Source: Margaritifera margaritifera (taxonomy: Eukaryota; Mollusca; Bivalvia; Unionida; Margaritiferidae). From it: a stretch of 64,000 bases of DNA. The notes beneath the pieces were generated by a model. It made no database searches. It saw only the letters and a program-made list of their open reading frames with translations, and had not been told where the DNA came from. The stretch lies in NCBI GenBank assembly GCA_029931535.1, contig JAQPZY010001436.1, positions 957,001 to 1,021,000 on the forward strand, given 5' to 3'. A program made the position numbers and the translations under genes. Shown here piece by piece: positions 34,171-45,654 of the stretch (the first letter of the stretch is position 1; each line of letters starts with the position of its first letter).

Positions 34171-37018
34171 TTGTCATGGCGTCCTGTTGCCGAGTTGTCA
34201 CGTATACCATTGTCTATCACATTCTACAATGCAAGGAGTCATGGCGTCCTGTTGCCGAGTTGTCACGCATACCATTGTCTATCACATTACAATGCAAGGA
34301 GCCATGGCGTCCTGTTGCCGAGTTGTCACGTATACCATTTAATATCACATTCTACAATGCATGGAGCCATGGCGTCCTGTTGCCGAGTTGTCACGTATAC
34401 CATTTTTTATCACATTCTACAATGCAAGGAGCCATGGCGTCCTGTTGCCGAGTTGTCACGCATACCATTTTCTATCACATTACAATGCAAGGAGCCATGG
34501 CGTCCTGTTGACGAGTTGTCACGTATACCATTTTCTATCACATTCTACAATGCAAGGAGCCATGGCGTCCTGTTGCCGAGTTGTCACGCATACCATTTTC
34601 TATCACATTACAATGCAAGGAGTCATGGCGTCCTGTTGCCGAGTTGTCACGTATACCATTTTCTATCACATTCTACATTGCAAGGAGCCATAACGTCCTG
34701 TTGCCGAGTTGTCACGTATACCATTTTCTATCACATTCTACAATGCAAGGAGTCATGGCGTCCTGTTGCCGAGTTGTCACGCATACCATTTTCTATCACA
34801 TTCTACAATGCAAGGAGTCATGGCGTCCTGTTGCCGAGTTGTCACGCATACCATTTTCTATCACATTCTACAATGCAAGGAGTCATGGCGTCCTGTTGCC
34901 GAGTTGTCACGTATACCATTTTCTATCACATTCTACAATGCAAGGAGCCATGGCGTCCTGTTGTCGAGTTGTCACGCATACCATTTTATATCACATTACA
35001 ATACAAGGAGTCATGGCGTCCTGTTGCCGAGTTGTCACGCATACCATTTTCTATCACATTACAATGCAAGGAGTCATGGCGTCCTGTTGCCGAGTTGTCA
35101 CGTATACCATTTTCTATCACATTCTACATTGCAAGGAGCCATGGCGTCCTGTTGCCGAGTTGTCCCGTATACCATTTTTTATCACATTCTACAATGCAAG
35201 GAGCCATGGCGTCCTGTTGCCGAGTTGTCACGTATACCATTTTCTATCACATTCTACAATGCAAGAAGCCATGGCGTCCTGTTGCCGAGTTGTCACGCAT
35301 ACCATTTTCTATCACATTCTACAATGCAAGGAGTCATGGCGTCCTGTTGCCGAGCTGTCACGTATACCATTTAATATCACATTCTACAATGCAAGGAGTC
35401 ATGGCGTCCTGTTGCCGAGTTGTCACGCATACCATTTTCTATCACATTCTACAATGCGAGGAGTCATGGCGTCCTGTTGCCGAGTTGTCACGTATACCAT
35501 TTTCTATCACATTCTACAATGCAAGGAGTCATGGCGTCCTGTTGCCGAGTTGTCACGCATACCATTTTCTATCACATTCTACAATGCAAGGAGTCATGGC
35601 GTCCTGTTGCCGAGTTGTCACGTATACCATTTTCTATCACATTCTACAATGCAAGGAGTCATGGCGTCCTGTTGCCGAGTTGTCACGTATACCATTTTCT
35701 ATCACATTCTACAATGCAAGGAGCCATGGCGTCCTGTTGTCGAGTTGTCACGCATACCATTTTATATCACATTACAATACAAGGAGTCATGGCGTCCTGT
35801 TGCCGAGTTGTCACGCATACCATTTTCTATCACATTACAATGCAAGGAGTCATGGCGTCCTGTTGCCGAGTTGTCACGTATACCATTTTCTATCACATTC
35901 TACATTGCAAGGAGCCATAACGTCCTGTTGCCGAGTTGTCCCGTATACCATTTTTTATCACATTCTACAATGCAAGGAGCCATAACGTCCTGTTGCCGAG
36001 TTGTCACGTATACCATTTTCTATCACATTCTACAATGCAAGAAGCCATGGCGTCCTGTTGCCGAGTTGTCACGCATACCATTTTCTATCACATTCTACAA
36101 TGCAAGGAGTCATGGCGTCCTGTTGCCGAGCTGTCACGTATACCATTTAATATCACATTCTACAATGCAAGGAGTCATGGCGTCCTGTTGCCGAGTTGTC
36201 ACGCATACCATTTTCTATCACATTCTACAATGCGAGGAGTCATGGCGTCCTGTTGCCGAGTTGTCACGTATACCATTTTCTATCACATTCTACAATGCAA
36301 GGAGTCATGGCGTCCTGTTGCCGAGTTGTCACGCATACCATTTTCTATCACATTCTACAATGCGAGGAGTCATGGCGTCCTGTTGCCGAGTTGTCACGTA
36401 TACCATTTTCTATCACATTACAATGCAAGGAGTCATGGCGTCCTGTTGCCGAGTTGTCACGTATACCATTTTCTATCACATTCTACATTGCAAGGAGCCA
36501 TGGCGTCCTGTTGCCGAGTTGTCCCGTATACCATTTTTTATCACATTCTACAATGCTAGGAGCCATGGCGTCCTGTTGCCGAGTTGTCACGTATACCATT
36601 TTCTATCACATTCTACAATGCAAGAAGCCATGGCGTCCTGTTGCCGAGTTGTCACGCATACCATTTTCTATCACATTTTACAATGTAAGGAGTCATGGCG
36701 TCCTGTTGCCGAGCTGTCACGTATACCATTTAATATCACATTCTACAATGCAAGGAGTCATGGCGTCCTGTTGCCGAGTTGTCACGTATACCATTTTCTA
36801 TTACATTCTACAATGCAAGGAGTCATGGCGTCCTCTTGCCGAGTTGTCACGCATACCATTTTCTATCACATTACAATGCAAGGAGTCATGGCGTCCTGTT
36901 GCCGAGTTGTCACGCATACCATTTTCTATCACATTCTACAATGCAAGGAGCCATGGCGTCCCGTTGCCGAGTTCTCACGTATACCATTTTCTATCACATT
37001 ACAATGCAAGGAGCCATG
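34171..37018 (+). repeat. 65/63-bp satellite array, 44 units, with higher-order structure
   Basis: Counted 44 units, each with catggcgtcctgttgccgag, ttgtcacg(c/t)ataccatt and acaatgcaaggag. Units are 65 bp, or 63 bp where cacattctacaat is cacattacaat. Marker variants repeat at a fixed distance: ttgtcgagtt at 34961 and 35737, tgtcccg at 35161 and 35937, cgagctgtc at 35351 and 36127, each 776 bp apart (10 x 65 + 2 x 63 = 12 units). The last two markers recur at 36520 and 36710, 583 bp further (9 units). The unit has no stop in any forward frame and its length is not a multiple of three, so overlapping frames of up to 817 codons run through all three frames. Low divergence means recent amplification. 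It ends exactly at a SINE head. Confidence 0.97.
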
Positions 37019-37155
37019 GCGGCTGAGTGGTTAGCTCTCCGGACTCCTGAGCGTAAAGGTGTGGGTTCGATCATGACCGTAAAGGTGTGGGTTCGAATTA
37101 TACCATTACATCAGAACTGGTCGGCTACTGTGGTGCGTCTTGGAGCAACCCACTT
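37016..37155 (+). mobile_element. tRNA-derived SINE head with a duplicated B box
   Basis: ggcggctgagtggttagctc (A-box region) begins at 37018, followed by cggactcctgagcg and the B-box region gtgggttcga. The segment cgtaaaggtgtgggttcga occurs twice, at 37052-37070 and 37078-37096 (26-bp shift), so there are two candidate B boxes. Body text cttggagcaacccactttg resembles the 'cttgggcaa..cactt' part of invertebrate tRNA SINEs. No clear 3' tail. It lacks the folding of a real tRNA gene. Confidence 0.65.
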
Positions 37156-37157
37156 TG

Positions 37158-37290
37158 CACAGAAGTGCATATGTGTATATGAATTACAACAATATGTTGT
37201 TTAGACATTTTACGGCACAGCAACGCAAGTAGGGTATTTTGTGCTGAGGCGGTTAGAATTCCATCACATATACACATATGCACTTCTGTG
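37158..37290. repeat. 24-bp perfect inverted repeat after the SINE head
   Basis: Arm 37158-37181 (cacagaagtgcatatgtgta...) is perfectly complementary to 37267-37290, with an 85-bp spacer. Chance pairing over 24 bp is very unlikely. Could be MITE ends or a head-to-head duplication of the same SINE body. Confidence 0.85.
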
Positions 37291-38482
37291 TCTATAACAG
37301 ATTTGTCTTAAAGGCGGGTGTACGAAAAACTATGTTTTTTTTTGTTCTTATGACTTTTTTGCACAGATAATACGTTTTCTTCTTGTACATTCAGATTCAA
37401 AATGAAAGTCTATGGTCCAAATGAGGACTTATAGACATGTATTTTCTGTTGCCAAAAGAATAGTGCTTGTTTTTACAATGGAAGGGGTATGCCTGCTTTC
37501 CAAAGAAGTTAACTTAAAAATATACCAGTCAATCGATTATTATTTGCCAATAGGTAATTAGCTCTCTTTAATTAAATTACTTGCAGTGACAAAATATGAC
37601 CACGGCATACCTAAGGATTTCGAAACGTGAACAACGAATACTCTGTGGAAATACAATGCAATAGTATCGGAGATTGAAATAATTATACATGAAATCAAAT
37701 ACATATTTTGTTGTCGTTTACCTTTCTATTTGAGACTCACCGGTACATTTAGAGGGACTTCCCACATCTTACACTTCAACATCGTCGGGGTTAAAAAGTA
37801 CATGTACACTAGTGGGGGCCTATTTTTCTAATCAGCACACAAGATTAATGAATCGAGTTATTCCACTACTGCGCTAACGATTACACTCCAATTTCACGAG
37901 CGAGGTCAATAGATTCAGTTGCGAAAAACGCGGAATCAAGTTACGTGCTGACAAATAGGTTCAGTGCTAATTGGCGCTAGAACATAACTCATTAATGAAT
38001 CTCGAGTGATGTTAAATAGATCATACAGAAAGGGCATTCAGTAACACCGTGACTGCTATTTTATTTAAAAGGTAAATTTATTGGCAATGCAAAAGACTTG
38101 AAGTTTACTGCTGTAAAAGCGAATTCTAAATTCAGAATAAACCAACCGTCGGAAGAAAATAGCAATATTAAATGACCAAAAAGAAAAGATCATGTTCATC
38201 TTTCAGTCCAGATACCCGTGTATCCAGTTACCGGTGTATCCAGATACATGTGTACATGTTCAGAGTAAGGTCATTATATAACAAAGAGCTTTTTTAAGAT
38301 AGTTTGCCAAAGAAAATGTTATTAGAGGAGGAATTGTTCTGACATACGATAATTTCATATGTTGCGGTATCTTAGAGTCTTAGTGTCATTTTCTTTGCTC
38401 AAAATGTGTATCGTTTCATGCCTCGGTACTAGGTACCGTTGTCGTCCTTAATACAGTATTAAATATGTGCTGAACTACTCCT

Positions 38483-38485
<3 letters not shown>
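37291..38485. other. Mostly unassigned; R5 repeat segment inside
   Basis: 37850-37960 (ttattccactactgcgctaa, ccaatttcacg, gaggtcaatag) resembles 54365-54450 and, more weakly, 9700-9830. A small direct repeat of gtgtatcca lies at 38218-38250. Confidence 0.4.

Positions 38486-38575
<90 letters not shown>
38486..38575. repeat. Compound (TA)n-(GA)n microsatellite
   Basis: About 23 TA units pass directly into about 22 GA units. The same order occurs at 49390-49494. Confidence 0.97.
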
Positions 38576-38579
<4 letters not shown>

Positions 38580-39454
38580 AATGGAATCATGAGGGCGACT
38601 ATCATTTCTAAGAGAAATGCCACTATATTATCTCTACGAAAATGAAACCTTCGAAACCGTACATACATTTTGAAGTGAAAACAACAAAGAACTCTTCATT
38701 TTTTATAGTACTGCATTGCTTTGAAAAACAAGTGTATGAAGTGACCTATAGACATTTAATGCACAGTCTGAAGGGGTGGGGGTGGGGTTGGTGTAGAGGC
38801 AACTGTTTTTAAAGTTTACAAACATCTGGATTCCATAATAGTTTGTTCGTTTAGAGCACAGATAATTAATAGAATTGAAGCATGCAATTGCGATATTTAC
38901 TCCCAAACTCGAAAATTGTTTCAATTTTATAATTGTAGTTTTTAACCGATAGGCACTGTTTCTCCAATCTATTAAAAGTGCCTATAACACTCGGGGGATA
39001 ATTTTAAACGACGCAGATATATCGCCTATATTGTTTACTGAAGCGATGATTTCTTCCAAGCACTAATTTTCTTTGAAAGACCAATGCACATTTATATATC
39101 CTAGACAGTCGTCAATTAATCTACTCTAATGATTGAAGGAGCATCCCTGTAGACAAATCTAATGTGATCTAATCACAACTTTGAACCATTTTAATTAAAT
39201 GTATATGCTCAGAAATGAGCGACCGGTTTTCTTGCTCCAGGCACGTCTGTCATAAAACTTTACTCCAGATCTTACTCGAAAACATTCTGACTCATCGAAA
39301 GGCTGCAATTGCACATTTTGAGCAAGATTTTCTAATCTGGAATAACATTTGTTACTCGAAATATTGAGTAAAGTTTTGTGAATGAGGAGCCCAACCATGC
39401 ATTCACGGATCAAATATTTTATTATTTTTGAGAGGCTCACTTAATACTTTGTAT

Positions 39455-39537
39455 ACATCGGTCAATATTCAAGTATGTTTTTATACATTTGCATACATCG
39501 GTCAATATTCAATTATGTTTTTATCCATTTCAGACTT
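39455..39537. repeat. Direct duplication, about 42 bp, 2 copies
   Basis: atacatcggtcaatattcaa followed by tatgtttttatNcatttNc, twice in a row. Confidence 0.9.
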
Positions 39538-39780
39538 TTTTTTAGCAGCAACGTCTGTCGACGTATAGTAGTTTTTGAGATTATATATTACAATATATTA
39601 ATAAGTGAGATAAAAGTGTAACCTTCAGCCACATTAGTACCCTTCCAAACAAGATAACTCACGACTACTTTTAAAAAATCTAGTCCAATCTCGAAATATA
39701 GAAGTGAGAGAAATAACACAATACTTTTCAAAGTCCTTAAGACGGTTCATTATTAAGGTTGATAAGCAAATTCTGCTTAT

Positions 39781-39915
39781 AAGCAAACTCTATTGTAATC
39801 AAGCAATGGCTAATTAAATACTCCTTTCAAAAGAATAAATTAGATATGAGCAAACTCTATTGTAATCAAGCAATGGCTAATTAAATACTCCTTTCAAAAG
39901 AATAAACTAGATATA
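39781..39915. repeat. 67-bp tandem duplication, 2 copies
   Basis: agcaaactctattgtaatca through tcaaaagaataaa; copies begin at 39781 and 39848 and are nearly identical, so recent. Confidence 0.95.
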
Positions 39916-40024
39916 AGCAGAGAAAATGAATAGCGGTCGCGTTTTGGTGTATTTTCAAGACGTTCCCTTACTCCCTCCCCTTCCCACTTCCCTGTATGCG
40001 TCTTGATCCCTATGTGTTCTTCTC

Positions 40025-40195
40025 ATATTTCCTTTTCTATTTGTTTCATTCTTCCCCTTTCTATTTTCTATTTGTTCCATTCTTCCCCTTTTTATTTTCT
40101 ATTTGTTTCATTCTTCTCGTTCTGTTTTCTATTTGTTTCATTCTTCCCCTTTCTATTTTCTATTTGTTTCATTATTCCTCTTTCTATTTTCTATC
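40025..40195. repeat. 30-31-bp pyrimidine-rich minisatellite, about 5 copies
   Basis: Units of tttcattcttcccctttcta plus ttttctatttg. The plus strand is almost free of purines, giving strong strand asymmetry; leucine/phenylalanine-rich open frames here are artefacts. Confidence 0.9.
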
Positions 40196-41239
40196 CTATG
40201 ATTAGGAATGTAGCAGAGAGGAAGAGATGGAGGGTCAGTTCAATAGACAATGGTTTCGCGATATTATATTGCTTGGTCAATGTTCTACAAGTAACTATTT
40301 AAAAATGCATGATTCTGTTTTATTGCGTTTAAATGAATACCCACAGTTAAATATGCTCTAATCTTTTATATTTCGAATTAACCTATTGGCAGTTGGGCCA
40401 TGATCAAGGAACAGAATGGTGCACTTTTTTAATTTAATTTAATTTTATTTTATTTTTTTGATTGATTGATTGACTGATTATTTTCTTGTATTACAGTGCA
40501 TTTAGGAAAAGGAGTTTTCATTGAAAGCATGTAAAAAGACTGTCTGCTTTACAAATTATTGTCAGCAAAAGAACTGAGCGTAGAATACATTTTGTTTTTG
40601 TTTCATCTGCGTTAGCACCATGAGACACATATAAATTTACGTCAATGAAGGCGGAGACGGCGTCAACGTTAAAGTTTTGTTTTCATTCTTTTGAGAGTCA
40701 GGTAACGACGGGACGAGGGGGGATACATCGACGCACAGACTCAGGTGAGACACCGGTTTCCGCAAAAAATTAAATGGTTTGTTACCATGTATATTAGTAC
40801 TATAAGAGTGTTACCTTAAATAATACTATTTACTAAGGTTACTCGATATCCTGAATAAAAATGTAAAAGGCACTCTGAAAACGGGTATTTACAGCATAAA
40901 TCTATTTTTTATACGGTAAAATAAAAAAAAATATAATATCACAAATAAAATATGTCCCTTTTTGTATAGTGTTAGAAAACCTCTATTCCATGGATAGTCT
41001 TGTGATCGAAACATAATGGTTAAATGGTTCCATATAAGCATAGTCTACAATTGGATCTTCCGTTAGATTAAATAAGTCATTCTAATTGGAAACATTATTA
41101 ATATGTGAATCCATTATGTCATATTTGCGAGGAAACCCAGTTTGTTTTGAAATTTTGTGTTGTTTCAACAATAGTAGAATAATTGTATTCAGAAGAAAAA
41201 AAATTAATAGATTGCTAATAAAAGTTGCCCTTCACACAA

Positions 41240-41285
41240 GCACACAAACACACACACACATACACACATAGACACACACACACAC
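41240..41285. repeat. (CA)n microsatellite, interrupted
   Basis: cacacaaacacacacacaca with tacaca and gacaca breaks. Confidence 0.9.
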
Positions 41286-41449
41286 GGCCTAGATTGAAAG
41301 TCAAATACTAATCATGCGAATTACGATAATAAATAACATGAATCGAACTATTTACAAAGTGTTCCCATAATAACGGTATGTTTCGAATTAACTTTGTAGT
41401 CATTACTTTATACTAAGATCCTGAATCAGTGGCGAAAGTTATATTGAAT

Positions 41450-41727
41450 GTATATTGTATATATTACTTATACACTTAATATTGTATATATTACTGATAC
41501 AGCTAACGTGGCTATATAAGAAAGCTTGCCAGTAGCTTCCAATGGGTCAGTGGTTCTTCCCGGGTTTTTCCTGGGTTCTTCCTCCACCAAATGTACAGCC
41601 TTCATGTGCTGAAAAATGGCGTTAAACCCACAACAACAACAACATTACTGATACACTGTATATTATATATATTACTTATATTATATATATTACTTATACA
41701 CTGTATATTGTATATATTACTTATACA

Positions 41728-41789
<62 letters not shown>

Positions 41790-41820
41790 CTTATACACTG
41801 TATATTGTATATATTAAATA
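41450..41820. repeat. Degenerate 28-29-bp repeat around a (TA)n core
   Basis: attgtatatattacttatac and act recur on both sides of a SINE tail and a (TA)n tract at 41730-41787, suggesting that the TA tract expanded inside the minisatellite. Confidence 0.8.
41535..41645 (+). mobile_element. SINE 3' part with (CAA)n tail
   Basis: cccgggtttttcctgggttc, ttcctccaccaaatg, gctgaaaaatggcgttaaac and a final (caa)n. This is the 3' domain shared by many molluscan SINEs (cctgggtt..cctccacca..gctgaaa..ggcgttaaa). It sits inside the 28-bp repeat, which resumes after the tail with attactgatacactg. The tRNA head is absent. Confidence 0.75.
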
Positions 41821-42134
41821 TACAGAAGTTAATTGCCTAATATCTGAAAACAAATATCTTAAAGGATGGCATGGTACTCATTGTCTGGGAATCTTGTAAT
41901 TTAAGACAACTCAAATTACACAAGAGATCCTCGATTTTCCACGATATTTCCTTTTTGTCTCATGATAAAGATTTAAAGGTGTAAATTCGTTGTATTATAT
42001 TTTGTATTACTTGTAATTTATAAAGATTAGTCGTAATTATGTATACTGCGTTGACTGATTCATCATAATATAACCCAAAATGTGTATGGCATATATATTA
42101 CTATTTGTTTATTTAGTGGATAACGTTAAGAAAT

Positions 42135-42290
42135 CTCTATCATCAATCAAACCAGCATTCGATTTATCTGAGGGAAAAACAATTATTAATGTTTGCTTAG
42201 TTAATCTTGTTAACCTATCCTAATGAAAAACTCCATTCTAACTATTGGTCTGATGTCAGATGATCATATTTCAATCAGGATTAAGTTGAC
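42135..42290. repeat. Dispersed repeat R4, copy 3 (weak)
   Basis: tctctatcatcaatcaaacc, then gatttatctgag, and ggtctgatgtcagatgatca parallel the R4 copies at 24.1 and 59.0 kb. Confidence 0.45.
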
Positions 42291-42395
42291 ACAATTGTCA
42301 TTTATTTAGAATTACTTTCAAGGTATTCGTCATTTCGCCATTTCCGTTTAATGCATTTTCTTTCATACATGAATTATATTAATCACGTTCCTTGT

Positions 42396-42397
<2 letters not shown>

Positions 42398-42475
<78 letters not shown>
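42398..42475. repeat. (TA)n microsatellite
   Basis: About 38 uninterrupted TA units, one of the longest in the window. Confidence 0.98.
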
Positions 42476-42476
<1 letters not shown>

Positions 42477-42828
42477 TGCATACTAGAACTCAGCTGTGAG
42501 ATTTTATTTAATTATTTTAATTTCATTAGATACTTTATTTTACATACTTAATCTAAACAAGTTTAATGATGTTTCAAATTTGTTATTTTACATGCGATTC
42601 TTGGTAATTGATTTATTATACAACTATATACACAAAACGTTGCCTCAATTTAAGTTTTTAAAACATCAAAGCTACTTCTATCAGATCTAAAACAAAAACG
42701 AATAGTTGAGTAGGGCGAACATCTGGATATAGTCTAATAGGTTTATTGGATTCAATATCAGAAACATTGTGTACATGTGTGTATTAGTGTCTTTGAAAAG
42801 AAAAAACCACCATTCCCTATATCTTCTC

Positions 42829-42940
42829 TCAGTTACATTTTGTAATAGATGTAACGTAGAACCACAAGTGATTTTGAAAGCAAACGGGTCATCTGTCAGT
42901 TAAATTTTGTAACAGATGTAACATAGAAGGAAAAGAGGTA
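42829..42940. repeat. Diverged direct duplication
   Basis: ctcagttacattttgtaata versus gtcagttaaattttgtaaca, each followed by gatgtaac(g/a)tagaa; about 65 bp apart. Confidence 0.7.
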
Positions 42941-43127
42941 AATGAAACTTTGTTCCTTCGCTAGGTCTATGATTCAGATGTTTTTGAAATGATTAACTTT
43001 TAACCTTACCAAGGCAAGATGAAGAACAGCTGGTGATACCATAACCATATGCACCAACATAATATTTAAACAGTGTTTTAATGGTCTCTGAAAAAGGTAA
43101 AAATGTTAAATTTCTTAATATACGTAA

Positions 43128-43166
43128 CATACATACATAAATACATACATACATACATACATACAT
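43128..43166. repeat. (ATAC)n microsatellite
   Basis: About nine ATAC units with one aataca break. Confidence 0.93.
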
Positions 43167-43477
43167 CGCAAGCGTGCCCACATATATGACATTAAGATAG
43201 ACTGAGAAATAAGGAAAGAAACAGACAACAATTCCGTCATAAAGTCAGTTCAGTGGACTTTTCCAAGAACGCTATTTTACTGAAAGAGGCCTGTGTACTG
43301 TTTTATTACTTATATTCAGCAGGTAAAGGTCGATGACTTGACTCACTTGATTTGCTTAGACACAATTCACAATGGGTATCGAAAAAAAGTTCTTATTTCT
43401 GGAAGAAAACCTACGCGAAAAAGGAGAGATTCGGCAGTTAATCGAAATAATATATCATGTGTTAGTTGGCAACCAGT

Positions 43478-43660
43478 CTAATGGCCACTTAAGTTGAGTA
43501 CATAAATTAAATCAACATATGCCTCGCCACTTTAAACTAGCGTTGCGTTGATACTGTTATGAAGACCACATGATGCTGCCAGCAGCTAACCTAATAAAAA
43601 TATATCACCATTCACGCTATTTACTCGCTTATATTTAATAAATTATCGAGCTATAATTAA
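43478..43660. repeat. Dispersed repeat R2, copy 3
   Basis: ggccacttaagttgag at the start, gttgatactgtta, then tatcaccattcacgctat, in the same order as copy 2. Confidence 0.65.
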
Positions 43661-43869
43661 ATTCCCATTGATCTTCTCAGTCCTCCGATTTTCTGACTTT
43701 AACCATTCTCTTGTTTTAAATGTTAGAGCACGCTGTAAATGTATGCCTTCCAGTAAACAATCTCGCCAATTGAGAAGGCTACACACAACTTTTGATTCTG
43801 CTGATGATAATTACACATACATACCTATGTAAAATGTGCATTTAGCTTTCATTTTCTGTTCTTTTCGAG

Positions 43870-43900
43870 GGAGGGGGGTCCCGCTGCTGGGGGGGGGGGA
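43870..43900. repeat. G-rich tract
   Basis: gagggaggggggtcccgctg followed by ctggggggggggaca; can form a short hairpin and possibly a G-quadruplex. Confidence 0.7.
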
Positions 43901-44003
43901 CATATTTGAGTCGAAATTTCTTGCAGTGTTCTCCAATTAGGCTGTATAACATAAATTACAAAAGGCTTGGAAGAACTGTAAATATTTTACATAACTTTTT
44001 GTG

Positions 44004-44109
<106 letters not shown>

Positions 44110-44334
44110 GAAATAAAAACAACACAAACACCAATAAATTTGTGCGACTAGTTTCGCGTTTACTGTATGCTTCTACACGCACACAAGTTTGAAAGAAATG
44201 GATGAAGTCTATTTATTTTATGCCAGGCCGTGAATTTGTGGATTTTCCAAGATAAATAATTTTGATAATTCACTGGAGTGAAATACAAAATATATTTGTT
44301 TTGCTGCCGCGTCGATGACATTATGACCAAGAAA

Positions 44335-44918
44335 TTTTGAGCTATTATTAGACGCTTATGTGGTCTATAGTCTGCCTCAGGTCCCATATGAATCGTACCC
44401 CACCTCGTGTCTTCGAAAGTATTTATCTGCCACAATTAAAATCTAGCTGAGGATTATTTAATCCCTTTAACCCGCACAAATTTAAAACCATACCTTGTTT
44501 CGTCAGCGCAAACTTTTTTACTTCGGAAAAATAAAGTCGTCAACGAATAGTCCCATGTTAAAGAAATGCTATTTTTCGCAGACTGAGTAGCCTACGTGCA
44601 CGGTGAAGTGCTTGGTTATGACGCGGATGTTCGAGCAGGTAAAAATAAAAGCCTGGTCATCTATACAACGTGCAAGATACCAACTGATATAATCAGTAGA
44701 GTAAAAGGGATAAAACTACAGTGACAAAATTCTCTAAATCATGAAAGTGTAAAGTAAGTAGAATATAGACTTTATCATTTTTGTATTACCTGCCACATAT
44801 TCCAAAATAATGCAACCTGAATAAAAAATGACTTTATAATATTTTTGTAAAATTCATAATTAAGTATCATTTAAATGTCAGTGCTTTGACTACATTTTAA
44901 AGAGCAAGTAATATATAA

Positions 44919-44925
<7 letters not shown>
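44335..44925 (-). repeat. Left arm of a large (about 590 bp) inverted repeat
   Basis: Its reverse complement aligns with 45655-46240 over the full length. Shared blocks include gtagaatatagactttatca, taaaattcataattaagta, gactttatttttcc, the cttgcacgtt/aacgtgcaag block, and cgtaccccacct / aggtggggtacg with gtctgcctc / gaggcagac. Identity is roughly 70-80% by eye. The arms face each other across about 730 bp. Confidence 0.85.

Positions 44926-44957
<32 letters not shown>
44920..44957. repeat. (ATT)n microsatellite
   Basis: About 12 units at the inner end of the left arm. Confidence 0.96.
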
Positions 44958-45329
44958 TGTGGTAGTAGTAGCAGTAGCATTATAGAAGACAGAAAGAACC
45001 ATACACATATGCATGCAGAATCAAATTAATAATTAAAATATTCAGATGATGATAACTTGTTTTTATTAGATTAGTGATGAATACAAATAGAAAAGAAATA
45101 ATATTTTAATATAATGGCTGATATTTTTATCATAATTTTAAAACTAAGAAATTTAATCAGAATTTGAAATAAAGAAAAAAAATTAATAATAATAATTTAT
45201 ATGTTTATCAGACATTTACACTTATATTTAGGAATTATTTGTATTGTATTTGCAACAACAACAGCAACAGCAACAATAATAAAGATAATAATAATAATGT
45301 CTACATTACATATTCATTTTAAATGTTAA

Positions 45330-45573
45330 CCGTATTGCTGGCATGCTAAATGCCATCTAAATATGAATTAAACATATTTCTATGGCTAAGACACTTCTGT
45401 TCATACTGCATTATTGTGGAATGTTTAGAACATAATATAAAAATGATAAAAATCTATAATCTACTTACATGATATATTTATGATTTAGAGAATGGCATAT
45501 TTATGATTTTGTTACTGTAGTTTTGTTCCATTTATTATAGTCGTTGTCATTAAAGCGGTAGACATCTTTCATG

Positions 45574-45576
<3 letters not shown>
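45330..45576 (+). repeat. Third, partial copy of the large repeat, direct to the right arm
   Basis: taatctacttacatgatata, tatgatttagagaatg, ttactgtagttttgttcc and aagcggtagacatctt match 45815-45915 in the same orientation. It lies between the two arms and ends at a (TA)n tract. Confidence 0.8.

Positions 45577-45628
<52 letters not shown>
45577..45628. repeat. (TA)n microsatellite
   Basis: About 26 TA units between the third copy and the right arm. Confidence 0.97.
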
Positions 45629-45629
<1 letters not shown>

Positions 45630-45654
45630 ATTTGGTTTTTAAAAAATAATATTG

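Noticed and set aside
34071..37204. Open frames of 604, 817, 276, 221, 207 and 166 codons on plus
   Set aside because: All are readings of the 65/63-bp satellite, which has no stops in any forward frame; they overlap each other and encode only the repeated unit.
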